A stretch of DNA of 64,000 bases from Nonlabens xylanidelens (GCF_002934445.1 NZ_PTJE01000003.1:1-64000), one strand, 5' to 3'. Positions 17,896 to 27,387 are shown, numbered from the stretch's first letter. The notes: generated by a model not told the origin, from the sequence alone. Made by a program: numbers and translations.

Positions 17896-19059
17896 TTATG
17901 CAGTTTTCAATTCTTTCAAAGATTTTTTATTGAAAAAGGTTTTGAGGCGTTTCCAAAATGAGGCATTATATGCAGCATCATCACTTTCAGGCTCTATGTA
18001 CTGAATATTTAATTGTGCCGCAATCTCTGCATAGTGGTTTTTATAACTGCGATTAAGTAACAAATTCACTGACTGGTCTGAGTTAGTAATAGAGGAAAAG
18101 AGTATACCTCTTTTTATAAATGCTCCAGTAAGATCTAACTCTACTTTATGTGGGAAAAAGAAATACCTACGTCTAGATATAAATAGACGTTCACCTTCTT
18201 TTTCTAGCCGTACGATACGACCAGCTTTCATTTTATTGTACTTGGTTTTATTGTAGACTAAAATAGAAAGCTCTTCACCATTAGTCAAGATCTTTTCTTT
18301 ATGACGCCACATATTATAAAGAGGATATAATACTAAGTATTTAAATCGTTGTATGGTACGTCGTGCACGTTTATACAATAATAAAGAGATTAAAAATATA
18401 ATGATGGTAAATACAAAACCAGCCACAGGATAAAAAATGCTAAGTAAAACTAGGCCAAAAGTAAAACCCATTTTTGCAAGGTTAAGAATACTATCTACCA
18501 GTGGAAATGGGGATAGAAATACTAATAAATCTATAAAATAACGCACGGTAGAAATAACTATTACGAAGTATGTGGTAATTAAAAGAAGTAAAACCACTTT
18601 AAAACTAAGTGATATAAAACCTGCTTGGACCACAGTTTCTTGCATCACTGGATCATGATTTAAAAATGTGGGAAGTACTACAACTATTAAATTGATTAGG
18701 ACGGAAGCTTTAGTTTCTAAAAAATCTTCGGCATTTGCAACTACACCACTCACCTGATTAGTTTTAAAAATAGTTCCTATAATTGCTGTAAAACTAAAAA
18801 GTACACCAAAAAGAATAACAATAAACCAGTTATCATAAAAAGGGTGGTTATGGATGTATTCATTATGAAATCCCATTTTAGAAAGTAATGCCGTACCAAA
18901 TACAGCGAGATAAGGGTTTACAGCTACTGGACTAACGTTACTTATAATCTCAACAAATTCAATGTTGTGATCTAAGGTTTCTATAGCAACATCTTCTTGT
19001 GCGTTAAGCCATAGTGTATTCATTAAAAGTAAAACAAAAAAGGTCAGTTTTGTTTTCAT
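17896..19059 (-). CDS. Membrane protein of unknown function (possibly DUF4126-like)
   Basis: 387 aa. An N-terminal signal peptide ends at LNAQ, followed by about five or six hydrophobic segments between residues 50 and 230 and a cytoplasmic-looking basic C-terminal half (about 230-387). The segment SPVAVNPYLAVFGTALLSK recalls the DUF4126 family, but this is weak. No catalytic motif is visible. It stands alone between the restriction operon and the KTSC-like gene, in the same direction as both. Confidence 0.75.
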   Translation of the reverse strand: MKTKLTFFVLLLMNTLWLNAQEDVAIETLDHNIEFVEIISNVSPVAVNPYLAVFGTALLSKMGFHNEYIHNHPFYDNWFIVILFGVLFSFTAIIGTIFKTNQVSGVVANAEDFLETKASVLINLIVVVLPTFLNHDPVMQETVVQAGFISLSFKVVLLLLITTYFVIVISTVRYFIDLLVFLSPFPLVDSILNLAKMGFTFGLVLLSIFYPVAGFVFTIIIFLISLLLYKRARRTIQRFKYLVLYPLYNMWRHKEKILTNGEELSILVYNKTKYNKMKAGRIVRLEKEGERLFISRRRYFFFPHKVELDLTGAFIKRGILFSSITNSDQSVNLLLNRSYKNHYAEIAAQLNIQYIEPESDDAAYNASFWKRLKTFFNKKSLKELKTA

Positions 19060-19084
19060 AGATAAGGTACTTTTTAAAATAAAA

Positions 19085-19153
19085 AAAACCTAAAACACAC
19101 TTATCCAATGATAAAGGAAAAAGCATGTTTTAGGGGATTGTGAAGATAAGAAT
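19085..19153 (-). terminator. Hairpin terminator with conserved upstream flank (copy A)
   Basis: On the minus strand the arms CCTAAAACA/TGTTTTAGG (19134-19126 and 19097-19089) are followed by a run of eight T. It can end transcripts from the KTSC gene. The 25 bases at 19153-19129, just upstream, match the element at 42994-42970 in 22 of 25 positions; they include TATCTTCA, a poor match to a -7 box. Confidence 0.65.
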
Positions 19154-19197
19154 TTATAGCACAAATCATTTCCGTATAAATAAAATTCCACTGTGTA

Positions 19198-19563
19198 TTA
19201 ATCTAAATCTGGCGCGCAAGGCGAGTTATCACCATAGGGTTCTATATATTTCCAGAACGCTTTTCCTGCGCTGTTTAAATAATTTATGGAGTAGTTATAT
19301 TTTGTATTAGACCCTACTTGATACAAATACTCACTACAGCCATAGGAGTATTTACTTTTAAAGCAAACTACGGCATAATATACCGTGCTGTAATCTATAG
19401 TTGCTTCATAAAAAGTAACCTTGGACACGGCAGTACTCAAAGAACTGGTATAGGTAGAACCATAATAATTCTCATCTAGATAATCTATTTGTTCCTGACA
19501 AGTTTGAGAAAAAACCATGCTTGTTAAAAACAATAATGTAATGGTGGTCAATAGGGTTTTCAT
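19198..19563 (-). CDS. Secreted KTSC-like small protein
   Basis: 121 aa from the ATG at 19563; the in-frame start at 19602 lies across the promoter box and was rejected. A signal peptide ends at VFSQ. The mature part, SKVTFYEATID ... YYAVVCFKSK ... YLYQVG ... AGKAFWKYI, has the spacing of a KTSC domain (a small domain that ends in an S/A-x-G-x-[YF]-x-x-x-I helix). Four Cys residues suggest disulfides. The promoter upstream carries the GGGATACCGTAA element 21 bp from a -7 box. Function unknown; domain call moderate. Confidence 0.72.
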   Translation of the reverse strand: MKTLLTTITLLFLTSMVFSQTCQEQIDYLDENYYGSTYTSSLSTAVSKVTFYEATIDYSTVYYAVVCFKSKYSYGCSEYLYQVGSNTKYNYSINYLNSAGKAFWKYIEPYGDNSPCAPDLD

Positions 19564-19599
19564 GTGGTTTATTAAAACAGTTTTAAGTTCTATAAAAAA

Positions 19600-19674
19600 C
19601 AAACCTAAACCTATCTCTTATCATTCCTTTACGGTATCCCGTAACGTGGAGTTGATTTGTTATAAATATCTTTG
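19600..19674. promoter_or_regulatory. Divergent promoters around a GGGATACCGTAA operator
   Basis: The palindromic operator TTACGGTATCCCGTAA lies at 19629-19644. On the minus strand a TAGGTTTG box (19607-19600) is 21 bp away and faces the KTSC-like gene. On the plus strand TATCTTTG (19667-19674) is 22 bp away and faces the secreted nuclease gene at 19780. Both boxes match TAnnTTTG exactly. Confidence 0.6.
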
Positions 19675-19732
19675 TGCGGTTCTTATTTTAGTAGTTTTAC
19701 TATTTGAGATCGATTTGTTTTTTTTTAATTCC

Positions 19733-19746
19733 GCTTTCGCGAAAGC
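19733..19746. repeat. 14-bp palindrome, intergenic copy upstream of 19780
   Basis: Perfect copy in the leader of the secreted nuclease gene. Confidence 0.9.
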
Positions 19747-19779
19747 GAGATCATCAACCCACTTAACACCTATTTTATA

Positions 19780-20610
19780 ATGAGTTTAAAGCATCTGTTT
19801 CTATTACTGTTTTTCTTATTAAGCATGCCTAACTTAGTGAGTGCGCAGGATGAGATCGCTCTAGTTTCATGGAATATTAGAGATTTTGGTAAAACAAAGT
19901 CGGCTGAAGAAATAGAACAGATAGGTGCTATTTTAAAGGAATATGATGTGATTGCGCTGCAAGAAGTGGTGTCTGGTTACGGCGGCTCGCAAGCGGTGGC
20001 TAGACTGGCAGATTACCTTAATAGGACGGGAAGCAAGTGGGATTATTCTATAAGTAATCCTACTAAAAGTCCTAAGTACAAAACGGAGAAGTATGCCTTT
20101 TTATGGAAAACGAGTAAGGTGAAAGTTATAGAAAAGGCAAAACTAATTACTGACCTAGATGAATGTGTTTATAGAGAACCGTATCAAGTAAAATTGGAGT
20201 CTAAGAAGGGATCGAAGGGTTCTTTTACTTTGCTTAATTATCACTCTAGAAAACATAGTGAGCAACCTGAAATAGAGGTGAGTTGTATAAACGATTATAT
20301 GATGAATCATAAGAACGAGAATATAATCCTTGCTGGTGATTTTAATTTAACGATAGATCACAATGTATTTGATAAAATAAAGAACGATTCTTATAAAGCA
20401 TGTTTAAATGGAAATAGAACGACTTTAAAACGATTGTGTAAAGACGGTAATTATTTGAATCATGCTATAGATAATATTATCTACAACGCTGCAAAAAATG
20501 AGTTGATGGATTGCGGTACGATAGACTTTGTCAAAGAGTGTGGTCAACTAGAATCCATGAGAATGCTGTCTGATCATTTACCGGTTTATATGAGGTTTAA
20601 AAGCAATTGA
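19780..20610 (+). CDS. Secreted endonuclease/exonuclease/phosphatase-family (DNase I-fold) protein
   Basis: 276 aa. A signal peptide ends at LVSA. The DNase I-fold motifs are complete: SWNIRDFG (Asn metal/phosphate ligand), IALQEV (catalytic Glu), NYHSRKH, LAGDFNL (Asp/Asn) and SDHLPV (catalytic His). It is probably an extracellular or periplasmic nuclease that hydrolyses DNA for nutrients, though a phosphodiesterase role cannot be excluded. It is divergent from the KTSC-like gene and shares its operator. Confidence 0.88.
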   Translation: MSLKHLFLLLFFLLSMPNLVSAQDEIALVSWNIRDFGKTKSAEEIEQIGAILKEYDVIALQEVVSGYGGSQAVARLADYLNRTGSKWDYSISNPTKSPKYKTEKYAFLWKTSKVKVIEKAKLITDLDECVYREPYQVKLESKKGSKGSFTLLNYHSRKHSEQPEIEVSCINDYMMNHKNENIILAGDFNLTIDHNVFDKIKNDSYKACLNGNRTTLKRLCKDGNYLNHAIDNIIYNAAKNELMDCGTIDFVKECGQLESMRMLSDHLPVYMRFKSN

Positions 20611-20739
20611 ATTATCCAAATCGTATACCTATAAAAAACTCATTTCTTATCGGTAAATAGAAACATGATTATTTAAATAACTAATGGTCACTCTATATCG
20701 TAAGAATCTCTACAAGAACACAATTGATTACATGATGTA

Positions 20740-21327
20740 TTAATAATACAATCTAAAATCGAGCAATTTACTAAGCTGATGATGTTTATAGAACAGACGT
20801 TCTACGACTTGTTTTAAATCGTCGTTTTCATAGAATAGACTGAAGAATACACGGTCGATGGTGAAGGCGCTGGTCATGTGAGGTGAAGGAACTCCATAAC
20901 CAGAAATGGCGCGAGCACCTGTAACGTCTAGAAAATACTGAGATTCATCTGCAGTGAGATCGAGTACTTTTTTATTTGCTATATGAATCAGCTTTCCTTC
21001 CATTTTACCTTCAAAAAGCTCTGCTATTTCTTCTATGCTGTAGTAATAACCGTTTATTAATATATTGTTAGCTTCTCCTGGTAGGACCAGATAAATGATC
21101 TCGTAATCTTTAAAATTATGATCTTCATAAAGCAAGTGATTGATACTTTCTTCTAGATCTTCTATGGTATCGCAGGCCTTATAAATACTATTGATATTTT
21201 GATTTAACGTCATATCTTCTAGAATGGTAAGTACCTCTGTCGTCTCAGTCAAAGTAGCGTCTGGAACGACCTCTAGACAATAAATGAAATTTTCTATATC
21301 GGTTATGGGTACTTCTAATTCATTCAT
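20740..21327 (-). CDS. Conserved cytoplasmic protein, DUF6642-like
   Basis: 195 aa, acidic, no signal or membrane segment. The block LLYEDHNFKDYEIIYLV, followed by YYYSIEEIAELFEG and QYFLDVTGARAISGYG, resembles a family I remember as DUF6642, whose alpha/beta core looks like a caspase or CHAT-type fold. No catalytic His-Cys pair can be assigned, and there is no Cys after the VTGARAISGYG block. It is a single gene, convergent with the nuclease gene. Confidence 0.7.
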   Translation of the reverse strand: MNELEVPITDIENFIYCLEVVPDATLTETTEVLTILEDMTLNQNINSIYKACDTIEDLEESINHLLYEDHNFKDYEIIYLVLPGEANNILINGYYYSIEEIAELFEGKMEGKLIHIANKKVLDLTADESQYFLDVTGARAISGYGVPSPHMTSAFTIDRVFFSLFYENDDLKQVVERLFYKHHQLSKLLDFRLYY

Positions 21328-21885
21328 GGTCTGGGATTCTTTTTTTACTATACAGCTTCTTTAAGTCGACTATGCCTTCATAGCCTTGCAAATTATTGCT
21401 TTTTATTTTTAGAATACAAAATGATGTGCATGTTCTTCTAGTCACTGTTTCCATTTATCTTTTACTAATTCATAAATATGTATGAAAATTTATCAAAGTA
21501 GAAACATCGGTTTTTACCTCACTTTTTTAAATCAATCGTTTCAAAACCGATTTAGTTATCATTTGTTTTAAAACTAAAGAACAATAGTATTAATGTGTCG
21601 CATGAAGTAAGTAGTCTCAAATAAAGCTAGACAGATTTAAAAGGTTTTATCTAATATTGAATTGATATACAAAGAAGTATTGCGTCTAAGGGTGATCTTA
21701 ATGTGATAAATTTTGAGTAAATTTTACCTTTCTTAAAAAGCAACCAACCTCGTTATGATTACTATAAGTTTATACCGAACATACCTATATTCCGTATTTA
21801 TGGTTATGATAAGACATTTGAATTTTTATTCAAGATCAGGCTCCTATATGCTTAGTTTAAAATATAATTTGAAAAACTTTATATA
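21328..21885. other. 558-bp intergenic region without recognised features
   Basis: AT-rich spacer between divergent genes. I see no reading frame, hairpin terminator or exact TAnnTTTG box that would support a feature. Promoters for both flanking genes must lie here. Confidence 0.5.
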
Positions 21886-22257
21886 ATGGAGCATTGGTAT
21901 CTACCCATAACTATCATACCAGGAATAGGTCTTTTGATTCTATCGACATCTAATTTAATGGTCGCGCTTAGTGATGAGTTGGACAAATTAATAACTAATT
22001 GTAAGGACGATAATTTAATAAGTCGCAAACTGAAACAGTTAAAATTATTGAATAGAGCTATGATTTACTTTTATATAGCGGTTTTCTTATTACTCATTTC
22101 TGGAGTGATTGCTGGTATAAATCAAAGCTATAAAATAGCAACCTATTTAGGAGTTTGTGCGATTGCAGTAGCAACGTTTGGGCTTGTATCATTGATTATA
22201 TATTCAACTAGATCTGTGAATATTCATCAAAATCAATTTAAAAATAGATCTAATTAA
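21886..22257 (+). CDS. Small membrane protein, DUF2721-like
   Basis: 123 aa with three hydrophobic segments (about 6-28, 60-80, 88-110) and a charged linker between the first two. The pattern PGIGLLILSTSNLMVALSDEL is like DUF2721 proteins. It lies 12 bp upstream of the Rieske-TPP gene and is probably cotranscribed with it. No function can be given. Confidence 0.7.
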   Translation: MEHWYLPITIIPGIGLLILSTSNLMVALSDELDKLITNCKDDNLISRKLKQLKLLNRAMIYFYIAVFLLLISGVIAGINQSYKIATYLGVCAIAVATFGLVSLIIYSTRSVNIHQNQFKNRSN

Positions 22258-22269
22258 ATCAACTTAATT

Positions 22270-24213
22270 ATGGATAATAAAAAGTGGTATAAAGTTTTAG
22301 ATAATAGAAATACGTTGCCCGAAGGACGTGTACAAACCGTAACTGCTGGTCATCAAGGTATTTGTTTAACACATTATGACGGCAAATTTTCAGCACTAGA
22401 TAACGCCTGTCCACATCAAGGCGGTCCTCTAGGAGAAGGTTCTATAGAAAACGGTATGCTGCGATGTCCGTGGCACGGTTGGGATTTTGACCCTTGCAAT
22501 GGTCAGTCGCCAGGTGGTCATGATGATAGTATTATCACTTTTGAAGTAAAAGAAGAAGGCGACGCCATTTATGTTGCCATACCAGAAGAGGAGTCTCACA
22601 AAGACACGATATCTGACGTCATGATAGAAACCATGGTAAACTGGGGCATAGACACCGTTTTTGGAATGGTAGGACATAGTAATCTTGCCGTGGCAGATGC
22701 TATGCGCCGACAAGAAGAGAAAGGAAAACTACAATTTTTTGGGATAAGACATGAAGGCGCCGCAGCGTTTGCAGCATCTGGTTATGCAAAATTAACTGGA
22801 AAACCTGCTGCATGTTTTGGGATAGCTGGTCCTGGCGCTACAAACATGTTTACAGGAATGTGGGATGCCAAAGTAGATCGAGCACCTATGCTAGCCCTTT
22901 CTGGACAAGTAAATACACAAGTAGTAGGAACAGGAGCTTTTCAAGAAGTGGATCTCGTTAAGGCTTTTGACAGCGTTACACAATTTAATCATGCGGTTCA
23001 TTTAAACTCTAATCATAGTGAGTTAATGTCTCAAGCTGTAAAAACTGCGTTGATCAAAAGAGATGTGGTACACATAACTTTTCCTGATGAAGTAGCCTTT
23101 ACTGAAAAGCCAGAACATGCCGTAGCGCAAACACCAGAAAATAGAATTACCCCTTTTAATATATCGCCTCCCAAGGAAATGGTAGAAAAGGCGGTTAACT
23201 TACTTAAGAAAGCAAAAAGACCTGTAATTATAGTAGGCCATGGAGCACGTTTTGAGATGGATGCTATTACCGCTTTCGCGAAAGCGTTAAACTGTCCAGT
23301 CATAACCACATTTAAAGCAAAAGGATTGATAGCAGACAGTCATCCATTAGGTTGTGGTGTGCTAGGAAGAAGCGGTACTCCTATCGCATCTTGGTTTATG
23401 AATGAATGTGATCTTATGCTCGTGTTAGGTGCATCGTTCTCTAACCATACTGGAATAACACCTAAGAAACCTATTATTCAGGTAGATTACGATCCTATGG
23501 CATTGAGTAAACACCATAAAGTAGATGTGGCATTATGGGGAGAGATTTCTGAAACGCTTCATATTATTACTACTCAAACTAAAGATAAAACCGCTGCCAT
23601 AGATCAGACCGAAGAAATTAAAGAACGATGGAAACTGTGGAGAGAGGAAAAAGAAAGTCGTTTAAAGGACTGTGGTAATGGATTGAGCTCTATTTCTGTA
23701 TTTAACGCAATGAATAAAGTTACTCCAGATAACGCTGTTATAGCGGTAGATGTAGGGAACAACACCTACTCTTTTGGAAGGTATTTTGAACCGACAAATC
23801 AAGCCGTATTAATGTCTGGATATTTAGGCTCTATAGGATTTGCTTTACCAGCAGCTATGGGAGCATGGGCTGCCCAAGGTGATAAAAGACCTATATGGTC
23901 TGTGTCTGGTGATGCTGGTCTAGGACAGTACCTAGCCGAAATAAATACACTAGTCAAGTACAATATGAATATTAAACACGTCGTGCTTAATAATTCTGAA
24001 CTAGGAAAAATATCTAAAGAACAACGTGCTGCCGAGGTAGATGTATGGCAAACATCGCTCTCTAACCCAAGCTTTGCAAAATATGCAGAGAATTGCGGTG
24101 CTCTAGGAATACGTGTAGAAAAGTTAGAAGATCTAATTCCTGCAATGGAAAAACTACGTGATCATGATGGTCCTGCACTACTAGAAATTATTACAGATGT
24201 AAATTTGATTTAA
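22270..24213 (+). CDS. Rieske [2Fe-2S] domain fused to a thiamine-pyrophosphate enzyme (pyruvate oxidase/acetolactate synthase family)
   Basis: 647 aa. Residues 1-105 form a Rieske ferredoxin domain with cluster ligands C47-x-H49 (CPHQGG) and C66-x-x-H69 (CPWHGWDF). Residues from about 115 form a three-domain TPP enzyme: HEGAAAFAASGYAKLTG with the activating Glu, a central nucleotide-binding-like domain, and the C-terminal TPP/Mg motif GDAG ... NN (VVLNNSELGKIS). Enzymes like PoxB decarboxylate a 2-keto acid and pass electrons on; the attached Rieske domain suggests electron transfer within one chain. The substrate is unknown. A palindrome copy encodes AFAKA at about residue 335. It is downstream of the DUF2721-like gene and followed by a strong terminator. 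Confidence 0.88.
   Translation: MDNKKWYKVLDNRNTLPEGRVQTVTAGHQGICLTHYDGKFSALDNACPHQGGPLGEGSIENGMLRCPWHGWDFDPCNGQSPGGHDDSIITFEVKEEGDAIYVAIPEEESHKDTISDVMIETMVNWGIDTVFGMVGHSNLAVADAMRRQEEKGKLQFFGIRHEGAAAFAASGYAKLTGKPAACFGIAGPGATNMFTGMWDAKVDRAPMLALSGQVNTQVVGTGAFQEVDLVKAFDSVTQFNHAVHLNSNHSELMSQAVKTALIKRDVVHITFPDEVAFTEKPEHAVAQTPENRITPFNISPPKEMVEKAVNLLKKAKRPVIIVGHGARFEMDAITAFAKALNCPVITTFKAKGLIADSHPLGCGVLGRSGTPIASWFMNECDLMLVLGASFSNHTGITPKKPIIQVDYDPMALSKHHKVDVALWGEISETLHIITTQTKDKTAAIDQTEEIKERWKLWREEKESRLKDCGNGLSSISVFNAMNKVTPDNAVIAVDVGNNTYSFGRYFEPTNQAVLMSGYLGSIGFALPAAMGAWAAQGDKRPIWSVSGDAGLGQYLAEINTLVKYNMNIKHVVLNNSELGKISKEQRAAEVDVWQTSLSNPSFAKYAENCGALGIRVEKLEDLIPAMEKLRDHDGPALLEIITDVNLI
23272..23285. repeat. 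14-bp palindrome, coding copy (Rieske-TPP enzyme)
   Basis: Perfect copy, AFAKA frame, in a helix of the central domain. Confidence 0.9.
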
Positions 24214-24222
24214 ATCTTTGAT

Positions 24223-24256
24223 AAAATGGCAACTACGAGAGTTATTGCCATTTTTA
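24223..24256 (+). terminator. Terminator of the Rieske-TPP operon
   Basis: AAAATGGCAA and TTGCCATTTTT arms around a 12-nt loop, starting 10 bp after the stop codon. Confidence 0.8.
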
Positions 24257-24332
24257 AATAAATTTTAAAAATTACGACAGCATCTAAAGTTTTAAAAGTT
24301 GCTACGTTAATTAAAGAAAGAATAAAATAATT

Positions 24333-25349
24333 ATGATTAAGAAGATGAAATTGAGTTTCGGCTTTATATTATTACTATGTTTTAGTACCGCTCTAAATGC
24401 ACAAGATTTATCAAGCCTTTTTGGGCAACTAGATGAATCTGTAGTAACTATAGAGGTTGTTGAATATAAGGTACAAAATCAGCAAGTAACTAGTTCAGGT
24501 GGTTTAGGATCTGGTGTTATTATAAGTAAGGAAGGTTTAATTCTTACGGCTGCACACGTGGTGGAGTCTGCAAACGAGATCTCTGTTAAACTTCAAAATG
24601 GAATAGCCTTCTCGGCAGATGTGATATCCAGCTCTAAAGCCGCAGATGTAGCTTTACTTAAACTAAGAACGATTCCTACTGGTTTACAACCTGCTGTAAT
24701 AGGAGATTCTAATAAATCAAAGGTAGGAGAACAAATACTTGTTATAGGTGCACCTCGTGGACTTGAGCATTCTTTATCTGTAGGTCACATAAGTAGAAAA
24801 GTCGATAAAAACATGATAGCAAATGGAGAAATGGCTGGATTTATACAGACAGATGCTTCTATAAATCAAGGTAACTCTGGCGGGCCTATGTTTAATGTAA
24901 AAGGCGAAGTTATAGGTATTGTAAGTTTTATTCTAACTAACAGTGGTGGTTTTGAAGGTTTAGGATTTGCCGTAGACACTAATACTATAAAAAAAGTACT
25001 GTTTGATGTAAATAGTTTTTGGACTGGTTTTGATGGATTATTTTTAAACGAAGGACTAGCAGGCATATTTAATACTCCACAGAAATCTGGTGTATTGATA
25101 CAACGTGTTCTTCCTAATTCATTTGCTGACAAAATAGGATTGAAACCAGGTGTTATACAAGCTGAAATTTTAGGGCAAAAACTATGGTTAGGTGGTGATA
25201 TAATTTTGAGTATTCAAGGTTTAAGTTGCAACAGTCCTCATGATCTAGGTTCTATTAAAAAACAAATAGAAAGTCTCAATGAAGGTGATAAAGTACTTAT
25301 TAAAGTTTTGAGAAAAGGAAAAGTACTGACTCTAGAGGCTAATTTTTAG
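24333..25349 (+). CDS. HtrA/DegP-like trypsin-type serine protease with PDZ domain
   Basis: 338 aa. A signal peptide ends at LNAQ, so it acts in the periplasm. The catalytic triad is visible: His75 (LTAAHVV), Asp105 (ADVALLK) and Ser182 (GNSGGP). The C-terminal region from about 245 is PDZ-like (GVLIQRVLPNSFADKIGLKPG ...). Only one PDZ is present, as in DegS. It is the first gene of an operon with a K+ channel (7-bp gap) and an antiporter (7-bp gap), which suggests a role in envelope stress or quality control of these transporters. That link is inference from gene order. Confidence 0.9.
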   Translation: MIKKMKLSFGFILLLCFSTALNAQDLSSLFGQLDESVVTIEVVEYKVQNQQVTSSGGLGSGVIISKEGLILTAAHVVESANEISVKLQNGIAFSADVISSSKAADVALLKLRTIPTGLQPAVIGDSNKSKVGEQILVIGAPRGLEHSLSVGHISRKVDKNMIANGEMAGFIQTDASINQGNSGGPMFNVKGEVIGIVSFILTNSGGFEGLGFAVDTNTIKKVLFDVNSFWTGFDGLFLNEGLAGIFNTPQKSGVLIQRVLPNSFADKIGLKPGVIQAEILGQKLWLGGDIILSIQGLSCNSPHDLGSIKKQIESLNEGDKVLIKVLRKGKVLTLEANF

Positions 25350-25356
25350 TAGTCTT

Positions 25357-26016
25357 ATGAAATTACTATCTATAATTAACTGGAACACGATAACGAGCAA
25401 CAAGTATTTGATTGCTCTAATTGCTGCATTCAACTTTTTATTGACTCCTATTCATGTAGCAATAAGTAGCCTTACACCTGGTTATGTTATAGTAATTAAT
25501 TATACATTAGTCATATTGAGCAGTTCATTACTGGCCTCTAAAAAAAGTGCTAAATTAGTTACCTATGTGATAGGTATATTAACTTTACTAGCTATATGGT
25601 TAGAACTATCTAACCAGAATTCTGATCCTATATTAATATATAGATTAACGACTTCACTCCTACTTTTTTCTTGTTTTGGTGTTATATTAATCAGACAGCT
25701 ATTAAAAATAAAGAAGGTAAACCTACAGTTTATCTTAGGGCCATTATTGGGGTTTCTTTATCTGGGAATAATAGGAGGTATTTTTTTTGAATCCATACAT
25801 TTAATAGATCCTAATTCATTTGAATTAATAAAGGGGTACTCTGGTTTTAGTTTTTACTATTTTAGTTTCATCAGTATAACAACAGTAGGTTATGGTGATA
25901 TTACTCCAATTAGTGCACCTGCACAATCACTTACTCTAGTGATGAATATAATAGGTCAGTTTTATCTCGCTATAGTGATAGCCGTATTTGTAGGGAAATA
26001 TATTAATACTAAATAA
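25357..26016 (+). CDS. Voltage-gated-like K+ channel protein
   Basis: 219 aa with about six hydrophobic segments. The selectivity filter TTVGYGD is followed by ITP and a last membrane helix, the signature of the K+ channel pore domain. The voltage-sensor part is degenerate, with few regularly spaced Arg/Lys, so gating may be simple. It lies between a periplasmic protease and a cation/proton antiporter, suggesting a shared job in ion homeostasis. Confidence 0.88.
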   Translation: MKLLSIINWNTITSNKYLIALIAAFNFLLTPIHVAISSLTPGYVIVINYTLVILSSSLLASKKSAKLVTYVIGILTLLAIWLELSNQNSDPILIYRLTTSLLLFSCFGVILIRQLLKIKKVNLQFILGPLLGFLYLGIIGGIFFESIHLIDPNSFELIKGYSGFSFYYFSFISITTVGYGDITPISAPAQSLTLVMNIIGQFYLAIVIAVFVGKYINTK

Positions 26017-26023
26017 AAATAAA

Positions 26024-27271
26024 ATGTTCGAGTCATTCAGTATCGTATTTACTATTGCAGCATTTTTTAGCTACATTAATTATAAGTGGTTAAAATTACC
26101 TACTACCATAGGTTTAATGATTTTAAGCTTGCTACTCATTATACCTATCACTTTAAGTAAGTCTATCTTTCCTGAGTTTTATAAATTCTTTTGTGACATC
26201 ATTGTTAATGCAGATTTTAAAACACTTTTATTAGATGGTATATTGAGTTTCTTATTATTTGCAGGAGCGCTGCATGTTAACCTTGCCGCACTAGCCAAAG
26301 AAAAGAAATCAATCATCTTATTTGCAACTTTAGGAGTTCTTATATCTACCGTAATCGTAGGTACTTTAACTTATTTTGCAGCACAACTATTTGATTTAGA
26401 TTTACTTTTTATACATGCACTTCTTTTTGGAGCTTTAATATCACCTACTGATCCTATCGCTGTTATGGCTATTTTAAAGAAAGCTAATATTGCCGAAAGT
26501 CTAGGAATTAAAATAGAAGGAGAATCGCTTTTTAATGATGGTATAGGCGTGGTTGTTTTCTCAGGAATACTCATAATAGCATCTGTTACTGGAGAATTTA
26601 ATAGTACCGAAATAGGAACTGAAATAGGCATTCTATTTTTAGAAGAAGCTGTAGGCGGCATACTTTATGGATTATTGATAGGTTTTATAGGCTTAAAATG
26701 TATGCAGTCCTTAAATGATAACCCACAACTTGCAGTAATGATGAGTCTTGCTGTAGTAATGGGTGGAACAGCAGGAGCCTTTTTAATGCATACCTCTGCT
26801 CCACTAGCTATGGTAGTCGCAGGATTATTAATCGGTAACAAAATCCATGTTAGTGAAAATAAAAGTGAAGTACAAATAGCTATCAATTCATTTTGGGCCA
26901 TCCTAGACGACGTTTTTAACGGTATTCTATTTGTACTAATAGGTCTTGCCATTCACTTATTAGATTTTACTAGCAGTTATGTCTACCTAGGTGTAATAAC
27001 AATTATCATTGTGTTGTTAGCAAGATTTATTTCTGTGTTCTTACCTTATTCTTTACTTAAACATGAAGAAGATAAACCTATTAAAACCATTGCTATATTG
27101 ACTTGGGGTGGTTTACGCGGTGGTATTTCTATAGCACTAGCATTAAGTTTAAGTGATCAGTATTCTGGGAATCTTATTTTGCATATTACCTATATTATCG
27201 TCATTTTTTCAATTATAATACAAGGATTAAGTATAGGTACCGTTGCTCAAAAATTATATAAGAAGGGATAG
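26024..27271 (+). CDS. Na+(K+)/H+ antiporter, CPA1 (NhaP-like) family
   Basis: 415 aa with 11-13 predicted membrane helices. The transport core shows SPTDPIAVMAILKKA (the TDP motif of unwound helix IV), ESLFNDGIGVVVF (ND motif of helix V) and WGGLRGGISIALALSL (helix XI region), all diagnostic of CPA1 exchangers. It lacks the long C-terminal regulatory tail. Ion choice cannot be told. It is the last gene of the protease-channel-antiporter operon, closed by the terminator at 27411-27437. Confidence 0.92.
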   Translation: MFESFSIVFTIAAFFSYINYKWLKLPTTIGLMILSLLLIIPITLSKSIFPEFYKFFCDIIVNADFKTLLLDGILSFLLFAGALHVNLAALAKEKKSIILFATLGVLISTVIVGTLTYFAAQLFDLDLLFIHALLFGALISPTDPIAVMAILKKANIAESLGIKIEGESLFNDGIGVVVFSGILIIASVTGEFNSTEIGTEIGILFLEEAVGGILYGLLIGFIGLKCMQSLNDNPQLAVMMSLAVVMGGTAGAFLMHTSAPLAMVVAGLLIGNKIHVSENKSEVQIAINSFWAILDDVFNGILFVLIGLAIHLLDFTSSYVYLGVITIIIVLLARFISVFLPYSLLKHEEDKPIKTIAILTWGGLRGGISIALALSLSDQYSGNLILHITYIIVIFSIIIQGLSIGTVAQKLYKKG

Positions 27272-27387
27272 AAGGAAATTCACGTACTATAATTAACGAG
27301 GTTGTGGAGGTAAAAACATCTGGAATTTTCCTATTTACTAAATACAAGGTTATAGTTTCTGGTCAAGTAATTGAATTTACTGAATAA
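27262..27387 (+). pseudogene. Possible C-terminal gene remnant
   Basis: A 41-codon open frame without ATG overlaps the antiporter end and runs to a stop at 27387. Its translation (EVVEVKTSGIFLF, then VIVSGQVIEFTE) reads like a beta-rich protein end rather than random DNA. It could be a leftover of a deleted gene, or chance. Confidence 0.2.
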
